Below are positions 12,178 through 20,926 of a stretch of 64,000 nucleotides of DNA, in pieces. The notes below the pieces were generated by a model that made no database searches, had not been told where the DNA came from, and saw only the letters and a program-made list of their open reading frames with translations. Numbering within the stretch: the first letter of the stretch is position 1; every line of letters begins with the position of its first letter. The position numbers were made by a program, and so were the translations under genes. This DNA is from Eubacterium barkeri (lineage in GTDB: Bacteria > Bacillota > Clostridia > Eubacteriales > Eubacteriaceae), in NCBI RefSeq assembly GCF_900107125.1, contig NZ_FNOU01000013.1:1-64000 (forward strand). The letters are read 5' to 3'.

Positions 12178-13173
12178 ATGAAACAGGCGTTAACAGCCAG
12201 TGGTTCCCTTTCAATTTGGTTTGATAGTGCAAAAGAAGCCTTGAATAAAATGGGCATTAGTTATCAGGTCAACGAGGAGGAGCCTTCAATTATTGGTCAG
12301 CATGGTGACATGGGACCCATCCAAATTGATTTTAAAGTGCCAGTAGAAGGTAAAACCCGGATGGAAATTACTGTCCAAAATCCAGAACTGATTAATGGAT
12401 TTAAAAGAGCCGTTGCACCAGAATACAAAAGCCTTTTAGCGATGAGTGTACAGCAAAAAGAAACTGAGTTAGCAGCACCACCTGAATTACCACCACAACA
12501 GGAAGAAGAAAAACCGACGGGACCGGTCGAATCGGAGGAGACAGAAACAGAAGTCTTGGGGACTACTGATGAGATACCTCAATCTGCAGATAATCGAGAA
12601 GAAGTAACTGAGGTGTTGGATCAGAGCGCAGAAGAACAGACGCATATAATACCGGAAGAAGAGACTGCCCCGATTATCGAAAAAACACAGAAAGAACGAC
12701 GTTGTAAAGCTTGTGGAGCCTTTTTAGATAATCAGGATAAAGTATGTCCAGAATGCGGGAAAAAGCAAGGAAATGGTGGTTTAATTGCAATGATCATCGT
12801 TGGCGCAGTGATTATCGTTGGTGCGATTGGTTTTATGCTATACACCTTCGTTTTTTCAGGACAGAGAAGTAATACTTCTACAAATACACCAACGACAACA
12901 CCTTCTACAACAGTGACACAACCGACAACTACTAGTTTAGTAACCAATGCTCAATTTGAACAAATTCAAAACGGGATGACTTATGCCGATGTTGTTGGAA
13001 TATTCGGACGAGATGGAACATTACTATCAGAGTCTACTTTTAAAGATGAGAGTGGTAATGATGTCCAATTGAAAATATATTACTGGGAAGGACAAGGTGA
13101 AGCTGGAGCAAATGCCAGCGTATCTTTCCAGGGAGATGTCGTGGTAACGAAATCTTCTTATGGTTTACAATAA
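12178..13173 (+). CDS. Zinc-ribbon, single-pass membrane protein with C-terminal SmpA-like domain
   Basis: 331 aa. Residues 1-90 form an unassigned alpha/beta region. About 95-170 is a disordered Glu/Pro/Thr-rich stretch. About 174-195 is a zinc ribbon with CKACG and CPECG (two CxxC pairs). About 200-225 is a transmembrane helix (IAMIIVGAVIIVGAIGFMLY). A Thr/Ser-rich linker follows, then an extracellular domain with QIQNGMTYADVVGIFGRDGT, the pattern of SmpA/OmlA- or DUF3862-like folds. GGAGGA precedes the ATG. It stands alone between tRNA-Trp and a terminator. The function is unknown; the topology (cytosolic zinc ribbon, outside BLIP-like domain) suggests an envelope sensor or a protein-interaction role. 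Confidence 0.8.
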   Translation: MKQALTASGSLSIWFDSAKEALNKMGISYQVNEEEPSIIGQHGDMGPIQIDFKVPVEGKTRMEITVQNPELINGFKRAVAPEYKSLLAMSVQQKETELAAPPELPPQQEEEKPTGPVESEETETEVLGTTDEIPQSADNREEVTEVLDQSAEEQTHIIPEEETAPIIEKTQKERRCKACGAFLDNQDKVCPECGKKQGNGGLIAMIIVGAVIIVGAIGFMLYTFVFSGQRSNTSTNTPTTTPSTTVTQPTTTSLVTNAQFEQIQNGMTYADVVGIFGRDGTLLSESTFKDESGNDVQLKIYYWEGQGEAGANASVSFQGDVVVTKSSYGLQ

Positions 13174-13180
13174 TAAAATA

Positions 13181-13213
13181 TAAAAAGCCTTCCGATTATC
13201 AAAGTAATGTAAT
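13181..13213 (+). terminator. Intrinsic terminator
   Basis: AAAAGCCTTC and GAAGGCTTTT pair around a 20-nt loop; T-runs occur on both sides, so it can act in both directions. Confidence 0.75.
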
Positions 13214-13229
13214 CTGAAGGCTTTTCTAC

Positions 13230-13270
13230 TTGCCATAATTCTCAGTTTTGGTATAATAATACTAAAACTG
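13230..13270 (+). promoter_or_regulatory. Promoter and palindromic operator of the Wzz/kinase cassette
   Basis: TTGCCA (13230-13235), 16-nt spacer, TATAAT (13252-13257). A palindrome with 12-bp arms and one mismatch, CAGTTTTGGTAT / ATACTAAAACTG (13243-13270), overlaps the spacer, the -10 and the start point, which suits a repressor site. Confidence 0.7.
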
Positions 13271-13324
13271 TTTAAGATTAAAAACAGGAATAGAACCATT
13301 TGACGAATGTTTAAGGAGGAAGAA

Positions 13325-14029
13325 ATGGAAGAAGAGATTAGCTTACATGAGATACTTGATCTTTTGCGAGATAATTGGAAATTTATTGTGGGCCTGACAG
13401 TGGTTGCTGTTTTAATTACAGGGATTTTTACTGTTTTTTTTATTGCACCAAAGTATAGTAGCAGTACAACCTTAATTGTTGGAAAACCACAAGGATATTC
13501 GGAAACAGGTTCCAGTGCTACCTATAATGATGTCTTAACAAATCAAAAACTGGTAGGGACCTACAGTGAAATTGCGAAAAGCGAAAGCATCATGTCCAAA
13601 GTTGCTAGTAACCTGCACTTGACCTATACGGACAAGCAGCTTGCCGGTATGGTGGAAGTAACAACCGTAAATGATACAGAGCTTATTGAAATTACAGTAA
13701 CGAGCACAGACCCTCAGGAAGCGGCAAATATTGCAAATGAGACAGCAACGGTATTTATGGATAATATTGCGGGTTTAATGAAGATTAATAATCTACAAAT
13801 AGTCGATGCGGCTAAAGCTGACAATAAACCCGTTTCACCGAATTTAAAGTTGAATTTAGCTATTGCATTTTTGCTGGGAGTTGTTATTAGTGTATTTAGT
13901 GTATTTATTAAGGAAATGCTTAATACAACTGTAAAAAGTGTAGAGGAGCTTAAAAATTTAGTTGGAGATATTCCCATCGTTGCGGTTATTCCACATGCTA
14001 GTGAATTAAGTAGTGAAGGAGAGAAGTAA
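13325..14029 (+). CDS. Wzz-type chain-length determinant / BY-kinase activator (CpsC/YveK-like)
   Basis: 234 aa. A short cytosolic N-terminus with the Wzz signature (ISLHEILDLLRDNWKFI), TM1 about residues 19-42, an extracellular stretch with NQKLVGTYSEIAKS and the KPVSPNLKLN proline-rich motif, then TM2 about 176-197 and a cytosolic tail. Known: in Firmicutes such proteins activate a separate tyrosine kinase and control polysaccharide chain length. The start at 13325 was chosen for AAGGAGG just upstream. It is followed 2 bp later by the kinase gene. No glycosyltransferase or flippase gene lies nearby, so the polymer it serves is unknown. Confidence 0.85.
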   Translation: MEEEISLHEILDLLRDNWKFIVGLTVVAVLITGIFTVFFIAPKYSSSTTLIVGKPQGYSETGSSATYNDVLTNQKLVGTYSEIAKSESIMSKVASNLHLTYTDKQLAGMVEVTTVNDTELIEITVTSTDPQEAANIANETATVFMDNIAGLMKINNLQIVDAAKADNKPVSPNLKLNLAIAFLLGVVISVFSVFIKEMLNTTVKSVEELKNLVGDIPIVAVIPHASELSSEGEK

Positions 14030-14031
14030 GG

Positions 14032-14763
14032 ATGAGAAGTTCTATTGTAACCTATAAATCACCTAAAGATCCCATTTCTGAAGCTTTTAGAAATATGCGT
14101 ACCAATATTACCTTTTCTGATATTGATAATGAGATAAAGGTTTTGACAATAACCAGTGCAGGTAAGGGTGAAGGGAAATCGACTATAATGGCGAATTATG
14201 CAGTTGCCCTTGCCCAATCAAATAAACGTATTTTAATCATGGATTGCGATATGAGACGGCCGCGGGTTCATCGTTTATTTGAACGAAATAATCGTGTGGG
14301 GTTATCAAATATATTAGTTAGGGAAGTTGATATTGCAGATGCGATTCAGCGCACAGAGGTTGAGGGATTGCATTTGATTTCATCAGGACCAATACCACCA
14401 AATCCATCAGAAATGTTGGGAAGTCGCCGGATGGAAGAATTAATCGCATTACTGAAAGAATCCTATGATTATGTTTTAATTGACGCACCCCCGGTTGGTG
14501 TTGTTACAGATGCTGCTGTTTTATCGAAAGTCACGGACGGCTTCATCTTGGTAACGGCCCTAGAAGTAACCAATAAAGAGGGCATCAAGTTAGCAATTGC
14601 AAATATCGAAAATGTAGGCGGGCATATTGTTGGTGTCGTTGCGAATAATACGCCAACAAACAAGCGTAGTGGCTACTACTATTATTATAGTGCTTATGAA
14701 GAAGATAAACCAAAGAATCATACTGAAAAAAGAGCACAAAGGAAAATGAACAAACAAAAATGA
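14032..14763 (+). CDS. Tyrosine-protein kinase (CpsD/YwqD family)
   Basis: A 243-aa bacterial tyrosine kinase that autophosphorylates and works with the Wzz-type activator. Walker A SAGKGEGKST (about residues 42-51), Walker A' LIMDCDMRRPR (about 77-87), Walker B VLIDAPPVG, and a C-terminal tyrosine cluster SGYYYYYSAYEE, all in the usual order. The N-terminus has the activator-binding SEAFRNMRTN motif. The length is normal. It overlaps nothing; 2 bp separate it from the preceding gene. The downstream PHP phosphatase should reverse its action. Function assigned with confidence; substrate unknown. Confidence 0.92.
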   Translation: MRSSIVTYKSPKDPISEAFRNMRTNITFSDIDNEIKVLTITSAGKGEGKSTIMANYAVALAQSNKRILIMDCDMRRPRVHRLFERNNRVGLSNILVREVDIADAIQRTEVEGLHLISSGPIPPNPSEMLGSRRMEELIALLKESYDYVLIDAPPVGVVTDAAVLSKVTDGFILVTALEVTNKEGIKLAIANIENVGGHIVGVVANNTPTNKRSGYYYYYSAYEEDKPKNHTEKRAQRKMNKQK

Positions 14764-14822
14764 ACAAACAAAAAATAGAAATACTGAGTGCAGATATTGA
14801 ATAGAGCGGAGGTGTCAATAAT

Positions 14823-15596
14823 ATGATTGATATACATACTCATGTTCTGCCAGGGGTAGACGATGGTTCGAATGGTATTGATGAAAGCATTGAGATGCTT
14901 AGGGTTGCGGAATCCTTAGGATTCCGTGCGGTGACATTGACACCCCATTATATGAGTTATACCAATTATACCTCAACCTTATCCAATAATAAAAAAATCA
15001 TGCAGCAATTGGTAAAAGCCATGAAACAGCAGAATTTAGAGATACAGGTATACCTGGGAAATGAGGTGTTTTATGACCCGGATATTTTAAAAATTTTGGA
15101 TTCCGATCAATTTATTGCCTTAAATAAAAGTCGATATCTACTGGTGGAAACCGTTCGACATGATGCGAGTGTGGAGAGTTTTGAAGATTTTCTTTATCGG
15201 CTTCAACTCAAGGGCTACAGCCCTGTAATTGCCCACCCAGAGCGATACGATTTTATTCAGGAGGATCCCAATGTTTTGTTGGATCTTATCAATAAAGGCT
15301 CTTTTATTCAGATGAATATGCTCAGTTTGACAGGATATTATGGACATGGAGCAAAAGAGACTGCCCATATTATGCTGGAAAATAATATGGCTCAATTTAT
15401 GGCCAGTGATGCCCATCGGGTACGGAGCTATAAATTAATGGATGAAGCCTTGGCAATTGCCCAAGATATTCTGGGTGCTCGTCAGTTTAAAAGAATGATG
15501 TCCGATAATCCTAAAGTTGCCTTGGGCGGTAATGGTCGAATTGAATGTGCTCCCAAAGCGTACACTAAACGAAAAAAACATCGATGGAGTCGATAA
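14823..15596 (+). CDS. PHP-type tyrosine-protein phosphatase (CpsB/YwqE family)
   Basis: 257 aa. A metal-dependent phosphatase that removes phosphate from the BY-kinase tyrosine cluster. PHP motifs: MIDIHTHVLPGVDDGS at the N-terminus, TPHYMSY, GNEVFYDPD, PVIAHPERY and ASDAHRV, supplying the three-manganese site. GGAGGTG precedes the ATG. It forms an operon with the activator and kinase and ends at a strong terminator. The three-gene set is complete as a phosphorylation switch, but no polysaccharide biosynthesis genes follow; the next gene is a convergent symporter. Confidence 0.92.
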   Translation: MIDIHTHVLPGVDDGSNGIDESIEMLRVAESLGFRAVTLTPHYMSYTNYTSTLSNNKKIMQQLVKAMKQQNLEIQVYLGNEVFYDPDILKILDSDQFIALNKSRYLLVETVRHDASVESFEDFLYRLQLKGYSPVIAHPERYDFIQEDPNVLLDLINKGSFIQMNMLSLTGYYGHGAKETAHIMLENNMAQFMASDAHRVRSYKLMDEALAIAQDILGARQFKRMMSDNPKVALGGNGRIECAPKAYTKRKKHRWSR

Positions 15597-15640
15597 AAAA
15601 GGATGTCCCTACAATTATGTAGTGGCATCCTTTTTTTATA
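15596..15640. terminator. Bidirectional terminator between convergent genes
   Basis: AAAAAAGGATG and CATCCTTTTTTT form the stem (arms at about 15596-15607 and 15628-15638). It ends the phosphatase operon on the plus strand and the symporter transcript on the minus strand. Confidence 0.78.
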
Positions 15641-15648
15641 AGAGTATT

Positions 15649-17187
15649 TTATTCGCCTAAATCCTCTTTAATGGGGACAGTAACCATCCGGTTATAGGCC
15701 GAGAAAGCATCATCAACCAATTCCCTTTGCGGTGGCCTGGTCATAATGCTAATGATGGGCACAACGGCTAAAGTGAGCAGCATCGCGAAGGCACCGGCAT
15801 TAATGGGGGATTTTAACCAAAGGGGGTAAAACTGCCCAAAGAACAGGTTTCCAATCATTAAAAGCGTGCTGAAAAGAAAGGAGAACCAGACAGCGGGCTT
15901 GGTCACGCGTTTCCAATACAAGCCATAGAGAAAGGGTGCAAGGAAGGAGCCCGCAAGGGCACCCCATGAAATTCCCATAAGCTGTGCGATAAAGGTAACC
16001 GAGCTTTTGTACTGCACAATGGCAATGATGACGGAAATCAGGATAAAAACGACAATTAAGATTCGGATACACAGGATCTGTTTCTTTTCGGACATATTCT
16101 TAACGACATTATCTTTAATCAAGTCAAGGGTTAAAGTCGAGCTTGATGCCATGACGAGCGAGGATAAAGTGGACATCGATGCCGATAAAACCAGAATAAC
16201 CACGATACCAATGAGGATATCCGGCAGGCTTTCTAACATCATGGGAATGATGGCATCATAGCCATCCACCTTTACATCAATCATTCCGGAATAGAGCCGC
16301 CCAAAGCCACCAAGAAAATAGGAACCACCAGCAACAATGATGGCGAAAAAGGTCGAAATGACCATTCCCTTATTAATGGCATGCTCATCGGAGATAGCAT
16401 AGAATTTACCGACCATTTGGGGAAGTCCCCAGGTGCCAAGGGAGGTCAGGATAATTACACCTAAAAGCCCCAGGGGATCCGGGCCAAAAAAGGAGGTAAA
16501 AACACCCGCTTGACTGGAGACGGAGGGATCTGAGACCTGGGAAAGGGTAGTGAGTGCCGTTGTAAAGCCCCCATGATTAATTAAAACAGCCGCAATGACA
16601 GCAATGATCCCAAAGATCATGATAATGCCCTGGATAAAATCATTAATAGCGGTAGCCATATATCCCCCAGCAATAACATAAACCGCAGTGAGTAGGGCCA
16701 TAACAATAATACAAACAGAATAATCAATACTAAAGGCCATACCGAAGAGGCGGGATAGACCATTGTATAAGGAAGCAGTATAAGGGATTAGAAAAACAAA
16801 GGTAATAATAGAGGCTCCGATTTTAAGAGCGTCACTATTAAAACGCCGGCCAAAAAACTCCGGCATTGTAGCAGAGTCAAGATGCTGGGTCATAATCCGG
16901 GTCCGTCGTCCCAGGACGATCCAGGCGAGGCAGGAGCCAAGAAGTGCATTGCCAATCCCAATCCATGTGGAGGCGATGCCATATTTCCAACCAAATTGTC
17001 CGGCATAGCCCACAAAGATCACAGCCGAAAAATATGAAGTCCCAAAGGAAAAAGCAGTGAGCCAGGGCCCCACTGATCGTCCTCCCAGGACGAAGCCACT
17101 TACATTGGTGGAATGTTTGCGGCAATAGAAACCCACAGCGACCATGCTACTGAAAAAAAGAATCAAAAGGGCCAACTTAACAATCAT
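15649..17187 (-). CDS. Sodium:solute symporter family transporter
   Basis: 512 aa with about 13 transmembrane segments, the SSS fold. The N-terminus has VALGFYCRKH-like TM1 and GGRSVGPWLTAFSFGTSYFS (TM2 with the sodium-site pattern). Later come TAIYVIAGGYMATAINDFIQG-like segments and, in TM8-9, SASMSTLSSLVMASSSTLTLDL, a hallmark of sodium/proline-type symporters. The start at 17187 has AGGAGGAATTT upstream. It is controlled by a T-box leader whose best specifier reading is UAC (Tyr), which suggests an aromatic amino-acid substrate. The substrate is inferred from the leader only. Confidence 0.85.
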   Translation of the reverse strand: MIVKLALLILFFSSMVAVGFYCRKHSTNVSGFVLGGRSVGPWLTAFSFGTSYFSAVIFVGYAGQFGWKYGIASTWIGIGNALLGSCLAWIVLGRRTRIMTQHLDSATMPEFFGRRFNSDALKIGASIITFVFLIPYTASLYNGLSRLFGMAFSIDYSVCIIVMALLTAVYVIAGGYMATAINDFIQGIIMIFGIIAVIAAVLINHGGFTTALTTLSQVSDPSVSSQAGVFTSFFGPDPLGLLGVIILTSLGTWGLPQMVGKFYAISDEHAINKGMVISTFFAIIVAGGSYFLGGFGRLYSGMIDVKVDGYDAIIPMMLESLPDILIGIVVILVLSASMSTLSSLVMASSSTLTLDLIKDNVVKNMSEKKQILCIRILIVVFILISVIIAIVQYKSSVTFIAQLMGISWGALAGSFLAPFLYGLYWKRVTKPAVWFSFLFSTLLMIGNLFFGQFYPLWLKSPINAGAFAMLLTLAVVPIISIMTRPPQRELVDDAFSAYNRMVTVPIKEDLGE

Positions 17188-17242
17188 AAATTCCTCCTAA
17201 ATAACGGCGCATTGCCGAAGTGATAAAGCCCCTTCAGGCAAT

Positions 17243-17522
17243 AAAAAAACGCCCTCAGGAAAGAGGACGAGAAAACCCCGTGATACCACCTCAATTTCGC
17301 ACGGCCTCACGGCGATGCGCTCGGAGAGTACGTTGCCCTTGGCAGTTATACTCCTGCGCGTTAACGGGCGCACCCGTTGCAGCCTACCAGGGAGCCCCCT
17401 TCGGTGCACGATTCACAAGATGTATTCGGTACTGCCTATCCTTTGTGCCTTTCACCAAACGGCACTTCTCTGGAAGGAATTGGAAGCCTACTTTTTCCTG
17501 ATCGTAATCTTTAATAAAACTT
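17243..17522 (-). promoter_or_regulatory. T-box leader, probably tRNA-Tyr responsive
   Basis: Minus strand. The antiterminator T-box sequence GAGGTGGTATCACGGGG precedes a terminator CGTCCTC-GAGGGCG plus seven T (17269-17243). Stem I carries the AGTA S-turn opposite GAA, and the distal loop has AGAGAAGTGCC and GGTGAAAGGCAC. GAA is directly followed by UAC then A, the canonical specifier position, so the codon read is Tyr. Binding of uncharged tRNA-Tyr would turn the symporter on. The T-box call is sure; the specificity is likely but not certain. Confidence 0.88.
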
Positions 17523-17528
17523 AGTCAA

Positions 17529-17557
17529 AGAATATCATGCTAAAGTATAAAAGTCAA
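17529..17557 (-). promoter_or_regulatory. Promoter of the T-box transcript
   Basis: Minus strand TTGACT (17557-17552), 17-nt spacer, TATTCT (17534-17529). Confidence 0.75.
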
Positions 17558-17592
17558 TTGAAAAATCAGAGAAAAATTATTTTGTTTAGGAC

Positions 17593-17621
17593 TTGACAAT
17601 TGTGAGGAAGGAGTCTATAAT
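17593..17621 (+). promoter_or_regulatory. Consensus promoter of the PTS operon
   Basis: TTGACA (17593-17598), 17-nt spacer, TATAAT (17616-17621): both hexamers perfect. A strong promoter fits control by antitermination downstream. Confidence 0.88.
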
Positions 17622-17644
17622 TTACTTAATTTAAAACATCGATA

Positions 17645-17716
17645 GTGTGTTACTGTTCAATCAGGCATGAGCTATTCAAAACGATTTAGAAGTTTTTGGA
17701 TGCTGGTGCCTTTTTT
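17645..17716 (+). promoter_or_regulatory. RAT antiterminator target and overlapping terminator (GlcT/LicT type)
   Basis: GTGTGTTACTGTTCAATCAG followed by GCATGAGC (17645-17672) matches the ribonucleic antiterminator pattern. It overlaps the left arm of a terminator GGCATGAGC...GCTGGTGCC followed by six T (17663-17716). The PRD antiterminator encoded downstream of the PTS gene should bind here. Confidence 0.82.
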
Positions 17717-17757
17717 GTATTAAAAAATATCGATGTAAAAGTAAATAGGAGGAAATT

Positions 17758-19980
17758 ATGAAAGATAAGATTTTTGGTGTGCTTCAGCGTGTCGGGCGTT
17801 CCTTTATGCTCCCCATCGCCTTATTGCCAGTCGCTGGACTTTTACTGGGGATTGGTGGATCATTCAGTAATCAAACGATGATTGAAGCCTACGGCTTAAC
17901 GGCGGTAATGGGGGAAGGCACCGTTCCTTACATGATCTTTACGATTATGTCGGATGCAGGGAATATTGTCTTTGCCAATCTTCCCATTCTTTTTGCAATG
18001 GGGGTAGCCATTGGGATGGCTAAAAAGGAGAAGGCTGTTGCGGCCCTATCCGGTGTGATTGCCTACATGGTAATGCACACAGTCATCGGTTCGCTCATCC
18101 ACCTGACGGGGACCTTCGATCCGGCATCCTTGGCCATTGCAAATGACGGACTAAAGCTGGCAGCGATGAACAGTGGTACAAATTTTGTTCCCCTTGTGGC
18201 GACACACATGCTGCCATCAGGATCCATTACCACAACCATCGGGATTGAATCTTTGCAGATGGGGGTTTTCGGTGGGATTCTTGTGGGACTTGGGGTCGCG
18301 GCTTTGCACAATAAGTTCTATAATATCGAGTTACCGCAGGTTATCTCTTTCTTTGGAGGAACCCGATTTGTGCCAATTATTTCAGCCTTGGTTTATTGTT
18401 TAGTTGGTGCGGCTATGTTCTTCATCTGGCCCTATGTTCAGATTGGAATTAACGCTCTGGGGGATTTAGTGATTCGTTCAGGCTATGCGGGAACTTTCAT
18501 CTACGGTTTTATTGAACGGGCACTCATTCCCTTCGGGTTGCATCACGTATTCTATTTACCCTTCTGGCAAACAGCCTTGGGGGGGACCATGGTTATTGAT
18601 GGCAATTTAGTGGAGGGTGCACAGAATATTTTCTTTGCTCAGCTGGCAAGCGGAAACGTCGAGCACTTTAGTGTTGAAGCAACCCGATTTATGTCTGGGA
18701 AATTCCCCTTTATGATCTTTGGACTGCCTGGGGCTGCACTGGCCATGTATCGCTGTGCCCGTCCGGAAAAACGCAAAGTGGTTGGGGGTCTGCTTCTATC
18801 CGCCGCTTTAACTGCTATGATTACCGGGATTACAGAACCCATTGAGTTTACTTTCTTATTTGTTGCACCATTCTTATATGTGATCCATTGTGTTTTATGT
18901 GGCCTTTCTTATATGCTCATGCACATCCTTAATGTTGGTATTGGGATGACCTTTTCCGGTGGGCTTATCGATATGTTCTTATTCGGAATTCTTCAGGGAA
19001 ATGCCAAAACCGGATGGATTTGGGCGATTGTTGTGGGAATTGTTTACTTTGTGATTTATTACTTCCTATTTAGCTTCCTCATTAAGAAATTGAATTTGAA
19101 AACACCCGGGCGTGAGGATGATGATACCGAGCCTAAATTGTACACTCGGGACGATGTTAACGAAAAGAATGCTAAGGGTGAGATGCTTTCAGACACCCAT
19201 CAGATTTCGATGCTGATTACTAAAGGACTTGGTGGGAAAGCGAATATTGTTGATGTCGATTGCTGTGCCACGCGATTGCGGTGTACCGTTAAGGATGCGA
19301 ATAAGGTGAATCAGCCCATTCTGAAACAAAGCGGAGCGGCCGGAATTATTATAAAAGGCAATGGTGTCCAGGTTATCTATGGGCCAAGGGTATCTGCTAT
19401 CAAATCAAATTTGGAAGACTTTTTAGAAACACCCCTGGCCGATCAGTTGGAAATTGACAGCCTGCCGGCTTCTGGCCCCGCACTGCCTGATAAAAAAGAA
19501 GAGACTGCCTCTGAAAAGACTGGTTTGGTAGAAACCTTTATCGCACCGATATCTGGTCGATTAGCTCCCATTGAAGAAACCCCGGATGAGGTTTTCAGTC
19601 AGAAGATGATGGGTGACGGTGTGGTTATATTCCCAAAGGGGCATCAGGTATATGCACCCTGCAGTGGGACAATCAGCGTCTTCTTTCCGACCAAGCATGC
19701 CATTGGAATCACCAGTGACCATGGAACCGAGCTGTTAATCCATGTGGGCATTGATACGGTTAAACTGGATGGAAAGGGCTTTGAAGGTCATATTGAGCAA
19801 GGGCAGCACGTTGAGGCGGGAGACTTGCTGTTGACCTTAGATCTGGACTTTCTTGAAGCAAACGTGCCGTCTACGGCAATCCCCATCATTTTTACCGATC
19901 TTCCAGCAACAAAGGAAATGGAAATAATAGCCAATGGAGAGATTAAAGATAAAGAAGATATTGTTAAAATAAATTCTTAA
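17758..19980 (+). CDS. PTS EIICBA, glucose/maltose family
   Basis: A 740-aa sugar phosphotransferase permease. EIIC domain, residues 1-450, with about 10 membrane segments (GRSFMLPIALLPVAGLLLGI at the start, GITEPIEFTFLF as the substrate-site motif, GLHHVFYLPFW). EIIB, about 475-560, with the phosphocysteine in DCCATRLRC. EIIA, about 590-740, with APISGRLAPIEE and the phosphohistidine in ELLIHVGIDTV. The EIIC resembles MalX-type permeases as much as PtsG, so the sugar could be glucose or an alpha-glucoside. The leader has a GlcT-type target and the antiterminator gene follows. It phosphorylates the sugar during import at the membrane. Confidence 0.92.
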   Translation: MKDKIFGVLQRVGRSFMLPIALLPVAGLLLGIGGSFSNQTMIEAYGLTAVMGEGTVPYMIFTIMSDAGNIVFANLPILFAMGVAIGMAKKEKAVAALSGVIAYMVMHTVIGSLIHLTGTFDPASLAIANDGLKLAAMNSGTNFVPLVATHMLPSGSITTTIGIESLQMGVFGGILVGLGVAALHNKFYNIELPQVISFFGGTRFVPIISALVYCLVGAAMFFIWPYVQIGINALGDLVIRSGYAGTFIYGFIERALIPFGLHHVFYLPFWQTALGGTMVIDGNLVEGAQNIFFAQLASGNVEHFSVEATRFMSGKFPFMIFGLPGAALAMYRCARPEKRKVVGGLLLSAALTAMITGITEPIEFTFLFVAPFLYVIHCVLCGLSYMLMHILNVGIGMTFSGGLIDMFLFGILQGNAKTGWIWAIVVGIVYFVIYYFLFSFLIKKLNLKTPGREDDDTEPKLYTRDDVNEKNAKGEMLSDTHQISMLITKGLGGKANIVDVDCCATRLRCTVKDANKVNQPILKQSGAAGIIIKGNGVQVIYGPRVSAIKSNLEDFLETPLADQLEIDSLPASGPALPDKKEETASEKTGLVETFIAPISGRLAPIEETPDEVFSQKMMGDGVVIFPKGHQVYAPCSGTISVFFPTKHAIGITSDHGTELLIHVGIDTVKLDGKGFEGHIEQGQHVEAGDLLLTLDLDFLEANVPSTAIPIIFTDLPATKEMEIIANGEIKDKEDIVKINS

Positions 19981-20006
19981 TAGTATAATACAATTAGATG
20001 TCCGTT

Positions 20007-20044
20007 AGAAGAAGGCTGGAACATGATGTGCTCAGCCTTCTTTG
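20007..20044 (+). terminator. Terminator between EIICBA and antiterminator genes
   Basis: AGAAGGCTG and CAGCCTTCT pair with a 17-nt loop, followed by TTTG. The T-run is short, so read-through into the antiterminator gene is likely. Confidence 0.6.
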
Positions 20045-20078
20045 TATTATGATCAGGATTGTAAATAGAGGGTGTGTC

Positions 20079-20918
20079 GTGTATTATATAAAAAAGGTTC
20101 TGAATAATAATGCCGTGGTTGTGGTTGATATTCAGGAAAAGCAAGAGATTATTTTTATGGGAAAGGGAATTGGCTTTGGGAAAAAAGTAAACCATCCCTT
20201 TGAAGAAGGCCCGGGGTCTAAAAAGTATATTCTCAAACAGGCCACCGAAAAGGGATCCACAGATGATTTACTGAATTCCGTTAATCCCCTTTACGTTGAA
20301 ATTGCAGGGGCCATTATCGATTTATCAGAAGAAGCCTTTGGGGATACCGCCATCGATAATAACATCCTTTTGCCTTTGGCAGATCACATTGCCTTTTCTG
20401 TGGTGCGGATGCAGGCTAAAATGGCGATGCATAACCCCTTTGCAGAGGATATTCGGTTGCTCTATGAGGATGAATATGCCGTTGCCCTAAAAGCCAAAGA
20501 CATTATTGAAGCGCGGACGGGCTTTTTTATTCCCGATGGGGAGTTGGGGTACATCACCTTATATATCCACTCCGCATTATGTGATATGGGGGTTTCCCAA
20601 TCCCTGAAAATTACCAGCATCATCCGGGAAAGTGTCGATCGAATTCAGGAAGAATGTCAGATTGAAGAAATCGGAACCATTGCCTATAACCGGTTGCTGT
20701 ATCATATTAAATGCATGATGACCAGAGCCAATAAAAATGAAGCGTTAAATCAGGATATGATTGCCTTTACAAAGGAAAAATGTGCCTATTCCTTTAATAT
20801 TGCAAAGGCCATTTGCCATGGATTGGGGGAGGAGCTTGGGATGTGCTTTACTGAAACAGAAATCAGTTATCTCGCGCTTCATATTGAGCGGATTCGGACC
20901 AGCCCAAAGGACGATTAG
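20079..20918 (+). CDS. BglG/LicT/GlcT-family PRD transcription antiterminator
   Basis: 279 aa. The N-terminal CAT RNA-binding domain starts VYYIKKVLNNNAVVVVDIQE (about 55 residues). PRD1 (about 65-170) and PRD2 (about 175-279) carry the regulatory histidines (NPLYVEIAGAI... and YLALHIERI). The GTG at 20079 was chosen because GAGGG stands just upstream and the protein then begins at the normal CAT start; the frame is open further upstream but would run through the terminator hairpin. The protein should bind the RAT site at 17645 and prevent termination when the PTS sugar is present. It is followed 8 bp later by the amidohydrolase gene. Confidence 0.92.
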   Translation: MYYIKKVLNNNAVVVVDIQEKQEIIFMGKGIGFGKKVNHPFEEGPGSKKYILKQATEKGSTDDLLNSVNPLYVEIAGAIIDLSEEAFGDTAIDNNILLPLADHIAFSVVRMQAKMAMHNPFAEDIRLLYEDEYAVALKAKDIIEARTGFFIPDGELGYITLYIHSALCDMGVSQSLKITSIIRESVDRIQEECQIEEIGTIAYNRLLYHIKCMMTRANKNEALNQDMIAFTKEKCAYSFNIAKAICHGLGEELGMCFTETEISYLALHIERIRTSPKDD

Positions 20919-20926
20919 GAGGAAAA

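Noticed and set aside
17220-17501. 93-codon plus-strand frame in the symporter leader
   Set aside because: It is antisense to a clear T-box leader and has no RBS.
19998-20078. 27-codon N-terminal extension of the PRD antiterminator
   Set aside because: It would be translated through a terminator hairpin, and the CAT domain begins exactly at the GTG at 20079 with an RBS.
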